This document shows, one piece after another, positions 54,480-63,883 of a stretch of DNA of 64,000 bases. The stretch spans positions 13,780 through 77,779 of the forward strand of contig CAUZRQ010000012.1 in NCBI GenBank assembly GCA_963582065.1, given 5' to 3'. The DNA comes from UBA8437 sp963582065 (GTDB lineage: Bacteria; Planctomycetota; Planctomycetia; Planctomycetales; Planctomycetaceae). A program made the translations under genes and the position numbers. Each line of letters begins with the position of its first letter. Position 1 is the stretch's first letter. A model generated the notes under the pieces. The model ran no database searches. It had not been told where the DNA came from and saw only the letters and a program-made list of their open reading frames with translations.

Positions 54480-56945
54480 ATGCCGACCACCTCATCACTC
54501 TACCGACACGCATGGCTCCTGGTGATCGGCATCGTGGTGGCTGACATCGGCCAACCGGTGCCCGTGTCGGCAAGCGAGTACTGGGTGGCACCTGACGGCG
54601 ACGATCGTCTCGACGGAAAATCCAGGCCGACCGCGTGGGCCTCTCCCTCGCGCGGACAACCGACCCGGATCAACGAAGCGGTCGCCCGCGGCACGTTGAA
54701 GCTACCCGTATATTCAACCGAAGGATTCCTGGACAGCGGACGGCTGCGGATCGGCAAGCATGTCGTGGCCTACGTGTCCCGGACCGAGCGTTCGTTTGTC
54801 CTGGCAGGGCCGTGTCCGGAGAACATCGCGATCGCTGCCCGTGTCTATGACGCCGACCTGCTGGGCGGCAAGTCGTTCGCTCCCGGAGACGTGATCCTGC
54901 TGGCCGGCGGAGAGTGGGTCGATCGGCCACTGCACTTCTGCCAGCCGGGGTCAGCCGATCGGCCGATCACCTACCGACCCGCTCCCGGCCATCGACCGAG
55001 GCTGGTGTCCACGCGTTTCGACCGGTCACCGGTTCGGCACCTGGGATCCCGTCGATCGCCGACGACTACCGACGTCGTGTTGTCCGGCCTGGACATCCGC
55101 AACGCTGCCGACGGCAACCACGGGGCGTCGGGACTGGACCTGATCGGGATGAGCCGCGTCCTGGTCTCCGACTGCCGGATCCACATTTCCGGCCGTGACC
55201 TCAACGGAGACAACAACGCGATCCGGCTGTTGCAGTGCGACCAAATCACCATCACCGGCTGCAGACTGCACAGCCGGTTCGCCAACGCCGTGGGGGCCTG
55301 GAACACGACAGCCACCAGGGTCGACCACTGCGTGATCTACGAGTGTTTCCATGGCATCTCGGCAAGCGGCGGGGCCTACGTGTCTCATCTCGACGTGGAT
55401 CACTGCACCTTCTACGCCTCCCATCGTTTCGGGGCCCTGGGTTCCGAATCGTCGGGCCGGGTCCGCCTGACCAATTCGATCGTGGCACAGATGGGATCGT
55501 TACGCGTTCCGGCACTCTCCGGTCATGCCGGCGGCGACCACAACTGCCTGTGGCACGTCGCCGTGGCTTATGGAAAGGGCTGGAATGGTGCCGCCGACGG
55601 CCGACCCGGGGCACACGACGTCGGAGCCGATCCCGGGTTCCTCTCGCGAGATCCCTCGCACCCACTGTTCCTGAAGATCTCGACACAGTCTCCATTGGCG
55701 AACGCCGCTGAGGACGGCGGCTATCTCGGCGCATTCAAGCCGATACCGAAACCGCCGTCTCCCACCCTGCCGGTCATCGACGTCCGCGAGTTCGGTGCCC
55801 GGGGCGACGGGAAACACGACGACGCTCCGGCCATCCAGGCAGCCGTGCGGCTGGCCGAACAACTCGGCGGCGGTCGTGTCGTGGTGCCCGCCACCGAGGC
55901 GTTCTACCTGCTGGGCAGCACCATCCGGATCCGCGGCGACCACGTCACGCTGACCGGTCCGGGAGCCCGCCTGAAGCTCAAGAATGCCGTCGGCCGGATT
56001 CACCTGCTGCACATCGGTGGCGACGGACCGACCCGGTCGGTGGCCGAGCACATCGAGGTGTCGGGGTTTCTGATGGACGGAAGCTACCGCAGCCAGCCCC
56101 AGCAACGTGCCGGCGGCCTGCCGCGCTGCGTGTGGGTCGAGCATGCCGGCCATGTCGTGATACGTGATGTCGAGATCCGCGACGCCTGGTGCGGCGTGAG
56201 CCTGGCCACCAACACGCGGGATTGCCTGGTCGAAAATGTCACGGTCACCGACTGGGATCACGACGCCTTCGGGGCTTCCGGTTGGGGCATCAACGGCGGT
56301 TGCACCGACGCGAAGTTCCTCCGCTGCCGGGCTGTCGACACCCCGAGATGCGTCAAGGCCTGGGAGATCGAGGAGGGGGCGCAGCGGATCCTGCTGGAGG
56401 ACTGCGTGGTCGAGAACCTCGGCGGCACCGGAACCGGTTTCTACGTCCGCCACCACGGATACCGCTGGCCGGTGCTCGTCGACGACGTCACCCTTCGTCG
56501 CTGCCGCGCGGCGAATGTCAACGGAGACGGATTCCGGATCGCCACGGCTCCCGGGTCGCAAATCCGGCCGTGGATCCGCACCCGGAACATCCGGCTGCTG
56601 GACTGCCGGTGCGTGGGCCGGACCACGATTGCCTGGGGAGTCGAGGACGTCCTGGTCCGAGGTGGCCGTTTCGACGGCCCGGTCTGCCTGGGCTTCTCTG
56701 CCGGCACCGACCCACCCGAGGGCAACGGCACCAAGGGGCCGGTCCGCTCGGTCACACTTCAACAAACCCGGGTCGGGCAACTGCTGATCAACGGCCGGGT
56801 CGGCAACCCGACCGGAAAACTCGGCAACGACGCCTACCCCGACTACATCCCGAGCATCCGCCTGTTGCAGGTCCGGCAGGACCGACCGGCGAGGATCATC
56901 GGTGAGGGGGCGAAGATCGAGGTTCGAGCCGGGTCCTCGAGGTGA
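54480..56945 (+). CDS. Large exported double beta-helix protein
   Basis: ATG at 54480 gives 821 aa with a signal peptide (MPTTSSLYRHAWLLVIGIVV, cut near VSASEYW). Residues 30-430 form a first right-handed beta-helix of the pectate-lyase type (EYWVAPDGDDRLDGKSRPTA, later ITITGCRLHSRFANAV and LDVDHCTFYASHRFG). It ends in a capping segment (GADPGFLSRDPSHPLFLKI). A second helix starts at DVREFGARGDGKHDDAPAIQAAV, the classic GH28/GH55 opening. It continues with coils such as VIRDVEIRDAWCGVSL and ILLEDCVVENLGGTG. Two successive helix domains of different subtype are fused. Probably an extracellular polysaccharide-acting or -binding protein; no catalytic residues assigned. Confidence 0.82.
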   Translation: MPTTSSLYRHAWLLVIGIVVADIGQPVPVSASEYWVAPDGDDRLDGKSRPTAWASPSRGQPTRINEAVARGTLKLPVYSTEGFLDSGRLRIGKHVVAYVSRTERSFVLAGPCPENIAIAARVYDADLLGGKSFAPGDVILLAGGEWVDRPLHFCQPGSADRPITYRPAPGHRPRLVSTRFDRSPVRHLGSRRSPTTTDVVLSGLDIRNAADGNHGASGLDLIGMSRVLVSDCRIHISGRDLNGDNNAIRLLQCDQITITGCRLHSRFANAVGAWNTTATRVDHCVIYECFHGISASGGAYVSHLDVDHCTFYASHRFGALGSESSGRVRLTNSIVAQMGSLRVPALSGHAGGDHNCLWHVAVAYGKGWNGAADGRPGAHDVGADPGFLSRDPSHPLFLKISTQSPLANAAEDGGYLGAFKPIPKPPSPTLPVIDVREFGARGDGKHDDAPAIQAAVRLAEQLGGGRVVVPATEAFYLLGSTIRIRGDHVTLTGPGARLKLKNAVGRIHLLHIGGDGPTRSVAEHIEVSGFLMDGSYRSQPQQRAGGLPRCVWVEHAGHVVIRDVEIRDAWCGVSLATNTRDCLVENVTVTDWDHDAFGASGWGINGGCTDAKFLRCRAVDTPRCVKAWEIEEGAQRILLEDCVVENLGGTGTGFYVRHHGYRWPVLVDDVTLRRCRAANVNGDGFRIATAPGSQIRPWIRTRNIRLLDCRCVGRTTIAWGVEDVLVRGGRFDGPVCLGFSAGTDPPEGNGTKGPVRSVTLQQTRVGQLLINGRVGNPTGKLGNDAYPDYIPSIRLLQVRQDRPARIIGEGAKIEVRAGSSR

Positions 56946-56957
56946 CCTCCGCCCCGA

Positions 56958-58322
56958 TCAGATCAGCTCGTCGATCGGAGCACCTTCGGGCAGGATCGGC
57001 GTCGGTCGGCCGGCGTGGTTGTTGAACTGCGTGTCCAACGGAACCCCGAGGTACTGGTACAGCGTCGCCAGGAGATCACCGGGAACCAGCGGACGGTGAA
57101 GCGGAAGCGAGCCCCGGGCGTTGGTGGCGCCGACGGGCTGTCCCATCGTCATGCCACCTCCGGAGAGCACGACCGACATGGCGCGGGCCCAGTGTTCGCG
57201 GCCGGGGTTTCCCTTGACGTAGTGGACCCGGGGCGTGTGCGACATCTCGCCCATGACGACGAACAACACGTCGTCCTGCATGCCGCGGTCATGCAGGTCC
57301 TCGATCAGCGCCGAGGTGACCTGGTCGAGAACCGGCAGGCGGATCTTCATCTGCTCGAAGATGTTCCAGACGCTGGCGTGGTCGTCCCAGCTGAATGCCT
57401 TCTGTCCCGGTACACAGGGAAAATCGATCGTGACCAGTCGCACGCCTGCCTCGACCAGCCGGCGGGCCAGCAGGCAGCGCTGGCCCACGGCGTGGCGACC
57501 GAACCGGTCCCGGACCTCGGGCTTCTCACGGTTCAGGTCAAACGCGCTGCGAACCGCACCGCTGGTCAACAATTCCGCCGCCTTGCGATTGTAGGTGTCC
57601 AGCGATTCCATCACGCCCGACTGGTCGATGTCGCTCCGCAGCCCGTCGAAACGTGCCAGCAGGTTCCGTCGCTCCCGCAGCCGATCGGTCATCTGGCTGT
57701 CCAACTGCAGGTTCGGCACCTCGAACGTCTTGGAATTGGGATCCGAGCGAATCCGGAACGCTTCCAGTCCGGCTCCCAGGTAGGCCGACCCGGGAAAGCG
57801 AACACGCGGCAAGGCCATGTGCGCCGGGACGCCCGAAACCCGCTCGCCACAGACCTTGCTGGCCACCGCCCAGAAGTCGGGATAATCGGGCCGGTAGGGC
57901 GGGGGAGCATCCTTGCCGGGGTAACCGGTCATCACCGTGTGGGTGCTGTCCACGTGCCCCGGGCTGTTGTGATGCAGTGACCGAATGATCGCCAGCTTGT
58001 CGCCGTGGGCGGCCATTTTCGGCAGGTACTCGGAGATGTCCAGCCCCGGGACCGATGTCCGGATCGGCCGGAACTCACCACGAAACCCCAGGGGCCCCTC
58101 GGGCTTGAGGTCGAAGGTCTCCATGTGGCTGGCGCCACCCCACAGCCACAGCACGATGATCGACTTGCCACCCAGCGACCGCCCGGTCCGCGACGCGGCC
58201 TCGCTCTCCAGTCGCAACAGGTCCGGCAGTGCCAGGCTGCCCAGGCCCGAAAGCCCCATCTGCACCAGGGAACGACGGGGCAGGGTCCCGAAACAGCGTC
58301 GGTCGTCAACCGTGCCGGCCAT
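56958..58322 (-). CDS. DUF1501 (sulfatase-like fold) Tat-exported protein, second copy
   Basis: ATG at 58322 gives 454 aa; the frame extends to 58376. The twin-arginine signal PRRSLVQMGLSGLGSLALPD is followed by IIVLWLWGGASHMETFDLKPEGPLGFRGEF, LHHNSPGHVDSTHTVMTGYPG, FPCVPGQKAFSWDDHASVWN and VVMGEMSHTPRVHYVKG. These are the same blocks as the first DUF1501 protein but clearly diverged. It is not next to a DUF1549/DUF1553 gene; it converges on the beta-helix gene (12 bp between stops). Function unknown. Confidence 0.92.
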   Translation of the reverse strand: MAGTVDDRRCFGTLPRRSLVQMGLSGLGSLALPDLLRLESEAASRTGRSLGGKSIIVLWLWGGASHMETFDLKPEGPLGFRGEFRPIRTSVPGLDISEYLPKMAAHGDKLAIIRSLHHNSPGHVDSTHTVMTGYPGKDAPPPYRPDYPDFWAVASKVCGERVSGVPAHMALPRVRFPGSAYLGAGLEAFRIRSDPNSKTFEVPNLQLDSQMTDRLRERRNLLARFDGLRSDIDQSGVMESLDTYNRKAAELLTSGAVRSAFDLNREKPEVRDRFGRHAVGQRCLLARRLVEAGVRLVTIDFPCVPGQKAFSWDDHASVWNIFEQMKIRLPVLDQVTSALIEDLHDRGMQDDVLFVVMGEMSHTPRVHYVKGNPGREHWARAMSVVLSGGGMTMGQPVGATNARGSLPLHRPLVPGDLLATLYQYLGVPLDTQFNNHAGRPTPILPEGAPIDELI

Positions 58323-58651
58323 CGTGAAATACCCTGTGGATCGCTGACGAGACGGCGAACGAGACACGACCGTCACCTGAATTACGGTAACAGATCACTG
58401 CATCTGCGTCGCCATAGATCGAAGACGGGCCGGCCGCTTCGGGATCCTCCCGTCCAGGGTGGTACAAGAGTGGGGACGGTCGCCTAAACTGGAGTGGGTT
58501 CGCGTCCGGCCGGGCGGTTCCAGCAGCTCTCACAGTTCGACGGCGAGTTGATTCCGGAGATCATGGCGTAGTGACCTGTTCTGCCAATTTCACCCGAGGT
58601 GACCGATCCCGCATCCCCGCCGGGATGAGGATGAATCGGAAGAAGGAAGTC

Positions 58652-59587
58652 ATGTCGCAAGACCGGCCCCTGTTCCGCACGCATTTGCCCATCCTGCTGG
58701 CGCTTCTGATTGTCCTGGCCGACCGGGGACCGGACGGGCTGGCTGCACCGCCGACCGCTGATGCCGACAAACCGGACACCGTTCGGCTGGACGTGTCGCG
58801 GTACATGGTTGACGTCGAGGCCAGGAAGATCCGCGGCGTTTTCGGCAACGCGTCGGGGCTGACGTTTCGTCCCGAATCCCGCAGCCTGTTCCTGGTGATC
58901 AACTCGCCGACAAGAATGGTGGAGATCGACCTGCAGGGAAAAGTCAAACGGAGCATCCAACTGGCCGGTTTCGAGGACACCGAGGGAGTGGCCTACCTGG
59001 GTCGGGACCGGTTCGGCATCCTCGACGAAAGTCGCCGTCACCTGTGTGTGATCCACCTCGAAAAGACCGCCCGCTCGATCAAGTTCAGTGACCTGAAACG
59101 CGTCGAGAACACGGGACCCCCGGAGCAGGGGGGGTGGTACCTGCTGGTCGATCCGAAACCGACACCCAACGTCGGACTGGAAGGCCTGTCGTTCGACAAG
59201 CAGAACCGCCGGTTCTTCATCGTCAAGGAAAAGAACCCACGGAAGTTCTTCCATGTCACGCTGGGACCCGACAAGAACTCCGTGCCGACGATCGACGAAC
59301 CGTGGAAGGGCCGCCTGAAACACCTGGCTCAGAAGGACCTCTCGGGAGTGCACTTTCACTCGGCAACCAGGCAGTTGCTGATCATGAGCCACGAGTCCCG
59401 CAATATCGTCCAGTGTTCACTGGATGGCCGACCGGTGGCTCGACTCTCGCTGGCCGCCGGCTCGGCGGGCCTCAAACGAGATATTCCCCAGGCAGAGGGG
59501 ATCACGATGGACGACCGCCAGACGCTCTACGTCCTCAGCGAACCGAACCTCTTTTACGTGTTCAAGCCGCCGCCACCGGCGCGGTGA
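58652..59587 (+). CDS. Exported SdiA-regulated / YjiK-like propeller protein
   Basis: ATG at 58652, with AAGGAAG 6 nt upstream, is preferred to an in-frame ATG at 58625. The 311-aa product has a signal peptide (MSQDRPLFRTHLPILLALLI, cut near GLAAPP). Conserved blocks of the SdiA-regulated (YjiK-like) family follow: NASGLTFRPESRSLFLVINS, GFEDTEGVAYLGRDRFGILDE, GLEGLSFDKQNRRFFIVKEK, and DIPQAEGITMDDRQTLYVLSEPNLFYVF at the end. The family forms a six-bladed propeller. The E/D-x-G-V and N-x-G-L-E-G repeats are thought to bind a calcium-like ion in related phytase-like folds. Substrate unknown. An EF-hand protein gene follows. Confidence 0.8.
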   Translation: MSQDRPLFRTHLPILLALLIVLADRGPDGLAAPPTADADKPDTVRLDVSRYMVDVEARKIRGVFGNASGLTFRPESRSLFLVINSPTRMVEIDLQGKVKRSIQLAGFEDTEGVAYLGRDRFGILDESRRHLCVIHLEKTARSIKFSDLKRVENTGPPEQGGWYLLVDPKPTPNVGLEGLSFDKQNRRFFIVKEKNPRKFFHVTLGPDKNSVPTIDEPWKGRLKHLAQKDLSGVHFHSATRQLLIMSHESRNIVQCSLDGRPVARLSLAAGSAGLKRDIPQAEGITMDDRQTLYVLSEPNLFYVFKPPPPAR

Positions 59588-59682
59588 GATCGCGGCCGTT
59601 GCGACTGATTGTCGCTGTCGGTGCTGGCGGACCACGACAATCACACCGTGCGAATGTGCTTCCCGATCAGAGAGACCGAGAA

Positions 59683-60561
59683 ATGAAAACCGCCACACGA
59701 TCCTGGTTGTGGTGCCTGGTGGCCGTTCTGGGGATTGCCCCCCAGGCGGTGTTTGCTCAATCGCAACCGTCCACCGGCAGCAAGTCACTGACCGTCGGAA
59801 ACGTGCCTGTCGCCGAGATCCTCGTGAAACTCGGAGCCAAACTCGAAAAAGGCACTTCGAGCCGGGAATTGGACGGGCACTCTCGTCAATTCGACCGAAC
59901 TGATGCCGACCGGGACGGAAAACACACCAGGAAGGAATACGTTGACGGAGGGCGTTACCTGACGCCCCGGGCACGTTCGGGCATCTTTCGGGCTGCCGAT
60001 GGCAATGGGGACGGGGTTGTCACCAAGGCCGAGTACATCCTGAACCGGATCATCACCGACGAGGCCAAGAGAATCGTCCAGGGGATGGATGACGACCGGG
60101 ACGGTTCGGTCGAGCGAGCAGAGTTCATCAAGCACTCGGCGAAGTTGCTCTCCGACCCCACGCTGGCCGGCCAGGTGTTCTCGGCACTGGACCCGAACAA
60201 CGATGACGTGACCCTGGTTCCCGAATACCTGCGGGTGTGGGGAACATGGGCACGGGCCGGACGCCAGTCGGCTGAAAAGCGGATTGCGGCAGTGCGGACC
60301 GAACCCGGTGACTCAAAGAGCAAGGGTGCCGGTTCCCGCGGCGAGCGACCCGGTGGTTTCGGTCCACCCGGCGGTCGCGGCAGCCGGTTTGGTGGCGGTC
60401 CGCCAAGTCCCGACGAATTCGTCAAGCGGGCACTCCAGTTCGACGCCGACAAGGACGGGAAACTCGACCGCAAGGAACTGACGAAACTGGCCGAGAGCTT
60501 GGGCCGTCGTCGCGGTGGACGGCCCGGCTCGGGACGACGTGGCCGATTCGGCAGTCGCTGA
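59683..60561 (+). CDS. Exported EF-hand calcium-binding protein
   Basis: ATG at 59683 with GAGAA upstream; 292 aa. It has a signal peptide (MKTATRSWLWCLVAVLGIAP, cut near VFAQS) and five EF-hand-like loops: DADRDGKHTRKEY, DGNGDGVVTKAEY, DDDRDGSVERAEF, DPNNDDVTLVPEY and DADKDGKLDRKEL. The fourth has a Val in place of Gly at position 6, which is atypical. A Gly/Arg/Pro-rich linker precedes the last hand, and the C-terminus is Arg-rich. Such secreted EF-hand proteins are abundant in planctomycetes and probably bind calcium in the envelope. Confidence 0.85.
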   Translation: MKTATRSWLWCLVAVLGIAPQAVFAQSQPSTGSKSLTVGNVPVAEILVKLGAKLEKGTSSRELDGHSRQFDRTDADRDGKHTRKEYVDGGRYLTPRARSGIFRAADGNGDGVVTKAEYILNRIITDEAKRIVQGMDDDRDGSVERAEFIKHSAKLLSDPTLAGQVFSALDPNNDDVTLVPEYLRVWGTWARAGRQSAEKRIAAVRTEPGDSKSKGAGSRGERPGGFGPPGGRGSRFGGGPPSPDEFVKRALQFDADKDGKLDRKELTKLAESLGRRRGGRPGSGRRGRFGSR

Positions 60562-60594
60562 ACCGATTGGCCCGGCCGTGGATCGCGAAACCCG

Positions 60595-61503
60595 CTAGGG
60601 GATCGACGCGAAATGCTCGTCGTACACCGCGCGGCACGCGAGCGATTCCTCTTCGCTCAGTCCCAGGTACGGGGGCAGCAGGCGATTGGCGAACGAGGGA
60701 TCGATCAGCCAGAGGAACGTCTTGTCGTAGGCCCCGTCGATCATCTCTCGCTGGCAAACCGACAACATTTCCTCGCAGGCATTGTGGAACAGTCGGGTGA
60801 TCCGGAACAGTTCCTCCAGGTCCTTGTTCTTGCCGGCCTCGAAGAACTGCCAGGTCGTTTTCGGGAACAGGGCATCGAAGCTGCACAGCAACGAGCACTC
60901 GGCCATCGTGCAGCCCATCGCAAAATTGCCTTCCAGCAGGAAGTGCTGCAGTTCGGGCGAGTGTGTCAACAGGTCATACGTGCGGGCGTAGTCGGTGGAA
61001 CTGTTCTTGGTGGCCACCAGGTTGGGAACCGCCTCGGCGATCCGGTGGTACTCGTGGCCCCGAATGATCCGGCCGGCCCGCGGCAGGTTGTAGTGCAGGA
61101 ACCGGCAATCGGGAAACCGGCCGCAGACGGTCTGGAAGAACAGCATCGTCTCGGATTCGTCGAGCGTCCCCCAGCTGGGCAGGGAGATCTGGAACATGCG
61201 GATGCCCAAGTCGTAGGCGATCTGCATCTTCACCAACGTCTCTTCCATCGAGGTGCCGATGACACCAATCTGTGGATCGATGCCGTCGCCGACCGCCAGG
61301 CCCGCAAAGATCTCGACCACCTGCTGGAACCGCTCACGAGTCAGAGCGTACCCCTCGCCGGAGGTGCCCATCAGGTACAGGCACTTGTATCCGTCGTCGA
61401 GTGTCGACTGGATGTGACGTTCGAAGACGGGCACATCCAGTTCGAAATCCTCGGTCCACGGCAACATGCACGCGGCCAGGTTGTTCTGAGGGTATCGTGG
61501 CAT
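60595..61503 (-). CDS. DHDPS/N-acetylneuraminate-lyase-family aldolase
   Basis: ATG at 61503 with GAAAG upstream gives 302 aa, the usual size; the longer frame to 61959 is not supported. The TIM-barrel aldolase has the pyruvate-binding GTSGE at 46-50 (variant of GTTGE/GGSTGE), the catalytic Tyr138 (HYNLPRAGR) and the Schiff-base Lys166 (LVATKNSS). The family joins or splits pyruvate and an aldehyde; members include DapA, NanA and sugar-acid aldolases. There is no lysine-biosynthesis neighbour, and the genome context has sialidase-like propellers, so an NAL-type or sugar-acid role is possible but unproven. It converges on the EF-hand gene (33 bp apart). Confidence 0.85.
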   Translation of the reverse strand: MPRYPQNNLAACMLPWTEDFELDVPVFERHIQSTLDDGYKCLYLMGTSGEGYALTRERFQQVVEIFAGLAVGDGIDPQIGVIGTSMEETLVKMQIAYDLGIRMFQISLPSWGTLDESETMLFFQTVCGRFPDCRFLHYNLPRAGRIIRGHEYHRIAEAVPNLVATKNSSTDYARTYDLLTHSPELQHFLLEGNFAMGCTMAECSLLCSFDALFPKTTWQFFEAGKNKDLEELFRITRLFHNACEEMLSVCQREMIDGAYDKTFLWLIDPSFANRLLPPYLGLSEEESLACRAVYDEHFASIP

Positions 61504-61764
61504 TGTTGTTCTTTCGGAAGGGAAACAACTCGAATCGACCGGACCTTCTTCGATGTGGACCGGGCCCAAATCACTGGCAACGCCAATCGACGCCGGCAGG
61601 TCCCCAATAGTCTCAGGTTGCACGTTGACGGGTGCAACCAACTGCAACCTAGCCCATAACCAGACCAAACTGTTCTGGAACCACCACCATCCGGAGTGGT
61701 AGGATCCCCCGTGGAGTCTGCGTCCTGTTGTCGGATCGTCAATTATCCGTCCAGAGAGAACCCC

Positions 61765-62667
61765 GTGGCTGACGCCGGCTGGTATGTCAAGGTCGCGTCC
61801 GGTGTGCGTGGGCCGGCATCTTTCGAGATCGTCCAGAAGGCCGCGGCCGCCGGAAAACTCAAGCCCAGTTCCTTGATCCGTTCGGGAACCGACGGGCCAT
61901 GGGTCCGGGCCGGCACTGTCGATGGCTTGGTCTTTTCCCCGGATCGCGTCAAACCGCAATCCCCAGAGGTGACCGAGCCTGAGGTGTCGAACCCGGCCAG
62001 CCCCGCTGCCGTGGTCGTTCTCCTAGCGATTGCCCTGGCTACCGCCTGGTCGCCCCCGCTGGTGACGACGGCGACCGTGATCATCATCGTCTTGACGATC
62101 ATCTCGACAAAGTCTTCGAACCTCTTCGTGAGACACAGGACTGGTTGGATCCGCCTGGCCCAACTCTGGCTGAGCCGCGAACTGGTGCGGCTGGACAGAT
62201 CGGTGGCGATGGGGCCGGCATTCCTGGTGATCATCTATTCGCTGCTTACATCGAGCCTTGCACTTGGTGCGGCGATCATCGGAGGCACTTCCGGGTTCTT
62301 GGACATCATGACGGCTGGCGGACTGGCAGGACTGACCGGTGGAGCGTTGCTGTCCTTGCTCTTCTGGAAGACGAGCGATGTCGAAGAGATTTTTTCGCGA
62401 CACGTGGACGATAATGAGAACCTCGCGAGGCAACACGCGGCCGATGTCGCAGAGCGAAGAGAACAGGCAGCCGCCGAGCGTCAGCGAATCGAGGCCGAGA
62501 AGACGCGACAAGCCCAACAACGCGCAGTTGCGGAGTCTGAATCGCCGGGTCCCGTCCCGATTTCGCGACCGGTGACTTCGCGGCCGATGGTCACAGACGC
62601 CTGCTGGTACTGTCGGCAGCCACACAGCGAATCCATCCAGTGCCCATACTGCCATATGCTCGCCTGA
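61765..62667 (+). CDS. GYF_2/DUF4339-domain membrane protein with coiled coil and C-terminal zinc ribbon
   Basis: A GTG start at 61765 (ADAGWYVKVASGVRGPASFE) with GAGAGAA upstream; 300 aa. An N-terminal GYF_2-type domain (residues 1-60) leads to four hydrophobic helices (AAVVVLLAIALATAWSPPLV, TATVIIIVLTIIST, FLVIIYSLLTSSLALGAAII, AGLTGGALLSLLFW). A charged coiled coil follows (DVAERREQAAAERQRIEAEK). A CWYCRQPHSESIQCPYC zinc ribbon ends the protein. It begins a short same-strand group with two further small genes. The domain pattern points to protein-protein contacts at the membrane; role unknown. Confidence 0.7.
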   Translation: MADAGWYVKVASGVRGPASFEIVQKAAAAGKLKPSSLIRSGTDGPWVRAGTVDGLVFSPDRVKPQSPEVTEPEVSNPASPAAVVVLLAIALATAWSPPLVTTATVIIIVLTIISTKSSNLFVRHRTGWIRLAQLWLSRELVRLDRSVAMGPAFLVIIYSLLTSSLALGAAIIGGTSGFLDIMTAGGLAGLTGGALLSLLFWKTSDVEEIFSRHVDDNENLARQHAADVAERREQAAAERQRIEAEKTRQAQQRAVAESESPGPVPISRPVTSRPMVTDACWYCRQPHSESIQCPYCHMLA

Positions 62668-62688
62668 GATCTATGTCGAGGAAGACCA

Positions 62689-62898
62689 ATGCAATACAAA
62701 GTGCTGCTGGTTCACCAGAAAACGAGCTGCTGTTCGACAACACCGATTGCCGGTGAAATTGAGACAGCCTGCAACCGCATGTCTTCACAGGGATACATCC
62801 TGGTGACCGCCTACCAACAAACCGCATCAGTCACAATAGGATTGTGCAACCAAGGAGGTGAGACAGGAGCCATACTGGTATTCGCCCATAACCGATAA
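62689..62898 (+). CDS. Small hypothetical protein (69 aa), DUF4177-like
   Basis: ATG at 62689 (MQYKVLLVHQKTSCCSTTPI), 21 bp after the previous stop. The product has the shape of DUF4177-type proteins: a beta-strand YKVLLV, a helix GEIETACNRMSSQGYILVTAY, and a hydrophobic end GAILVFAHN. The family is of unknown function and often pairs with membrane or zinc-ribbon proteins. Its end overlaps the possible GTG start of the next gene. Confidence 0.55.
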   Translation: MQYKVLLVHQKTSCCSTTPIAGEIETACNRMSSQGYILVTAYQQTASVTIGLCNQGGETGAILVFAHNR

Positions 62899-63589
62899 TC
62901 AGGTATTCGGCCTTACCACAATGTGGCCACCATTCCGGAATGAAACCGACTCCGACTGGTTCTTTCGTCGTTTGGGCCGGTACCCACGACTTGCTCATCA
63001 TCCCGTCTGTGAATGCTTCGACAACCACCTGATTCGCTTCGGGAACCGGGCATTCTGCCTGGGCTGTCTCTGCCTTGGCTCTGGAATCGTCAGTACGGCG
63101 GCCACCTTGGTAATTCTCTACCTGAACCTGAGAATCCCAGCTTTTCTTCAAACCACATGGGGAAATTGGGCCGTCGGGGTCCTGTTCTACACCCCGGCTC
63201 TGATCCAACCCTTCTGCCAGTCCAAGCTCGCCAAGATCATCTTCCGAACGGCACTTGGTGTGTCGATCGTGTTGCTGTGGCATGGGACGATCTTCACGAT
63301 CCCGTGGGATTTTCTGGGCCTCGCAGCCAAGCTCGGATTCCTTCTGATCTTCTGCTGGACGTTTCGGCTTTCACTGAGGTTTCGGGAGCGTCACACGCAC
63401 AACCCGTTGACCGACTGCAGCCGGGGGTGCTACCCACTCTGTGACGGCAATCGCCAACACCTTGAACGACTCCTCAGTGACGTCCGTCAGCGATGCGGTG
63501 AGTCGGATCCGGAATTCGTGCGATTTGCAGAGGGGTTCATCAACGGAGACGCATCCAGCGTCGAAGTCGAACACGTCATTCCAGATTGA
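62858..63589 (+). CDS. Membrane protein with Cys-rich N-terminal region, hypothetical (DUF2085-like)
   Basis: An open frame from GTG at 62858, which lies within the previous gene with GGAG almost touching it; an ATG at 62921 (MWPPFRNETDSDWFFRRLGR) is the alternative. The motif HHPVCECFDNHLIRFGNRAFCLGCLC resembles the His/Cys pattern of DUF2085-like membrane proteins. Helices are visible at ASGIVSTAATLVILYLNL, WAVGVLFYTPALI, GVSIVLLWHGTIFTIPW and AKLGFLLIFCWTF. A soluble C-terminus follows with RCGESDPEFVRFAEGF. Function unknown. It closes the same-strand group starting at the GYF_2-domain gene. Confidence 0.55.
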   Translation: MRQEPYWYSPITDNQVFGLTTMWPPFRNETDSDWFFRRLGRYPRLAHHPVCECFDNHLIRFGNRAFCLGCLCLGSGIVSTAATLVILYLNLRIPAFLQTTWGNWAVGVLFYTPALIQPFCQSKLAKIIFRTALGVSIVLLWHGTIFTIPWDFLGLAAKLGFLLIFCWTFRLSLRFRERHTHNPLTDCSRGCYPLCDGNRQHLERLLSDVRQRCGESDPEFVRFAEGFINGDASSVEVEHVIPD

Positions 63590-63610
63590 ACTACGACCAT
63601 CCGAAGCCGG

Positions 63611-63838
63611 TCATCTGGAATCCTCAGGACACCTAAACTTCACCGGAACGAGCGTGGATGTGTGGACGCCCACGGTCCAGTAGTCCAGAAACTCGTCGTC
63701 GCGGAACTCGAACCGGCTGCCCGAGAGCTTCGCCCCGGTCAACTCGACAACCCAGAAAAACCGTTCGACGGCAAAAACACTTCTCAGCCAGGAACCTCCC
63801 ACATGCAGGCTGAGGATTTCGAACTTATCACTTACCAT
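63611..63838 (-). CDS. Small hypothetical protein (75 aa)
   Basis: An ATG at 63838 with a weak GGAG about 17 nt upstream. The product (MVSDKFEILSLHVGGSWLRS...) is beta-rich and without signal peptide. It converges on the preceding membrane-protein gene and diverges from the Tat-exported gene at the window end. No family recognised; it may be a chance frame. Confidence 0.35.
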   Translation of the reverse strand: MVSDKFEILSLHVGGSWLRSVFAVERFFWVVELTGAKLSGSRFEFRDDEFLDYWTVGVHTSTLVPVKFRCPEDSR

Positions 63839-63883
63839 GGACCAATCACACTCCGCCTCGAATCGTTGAATACGAAACCGGAC

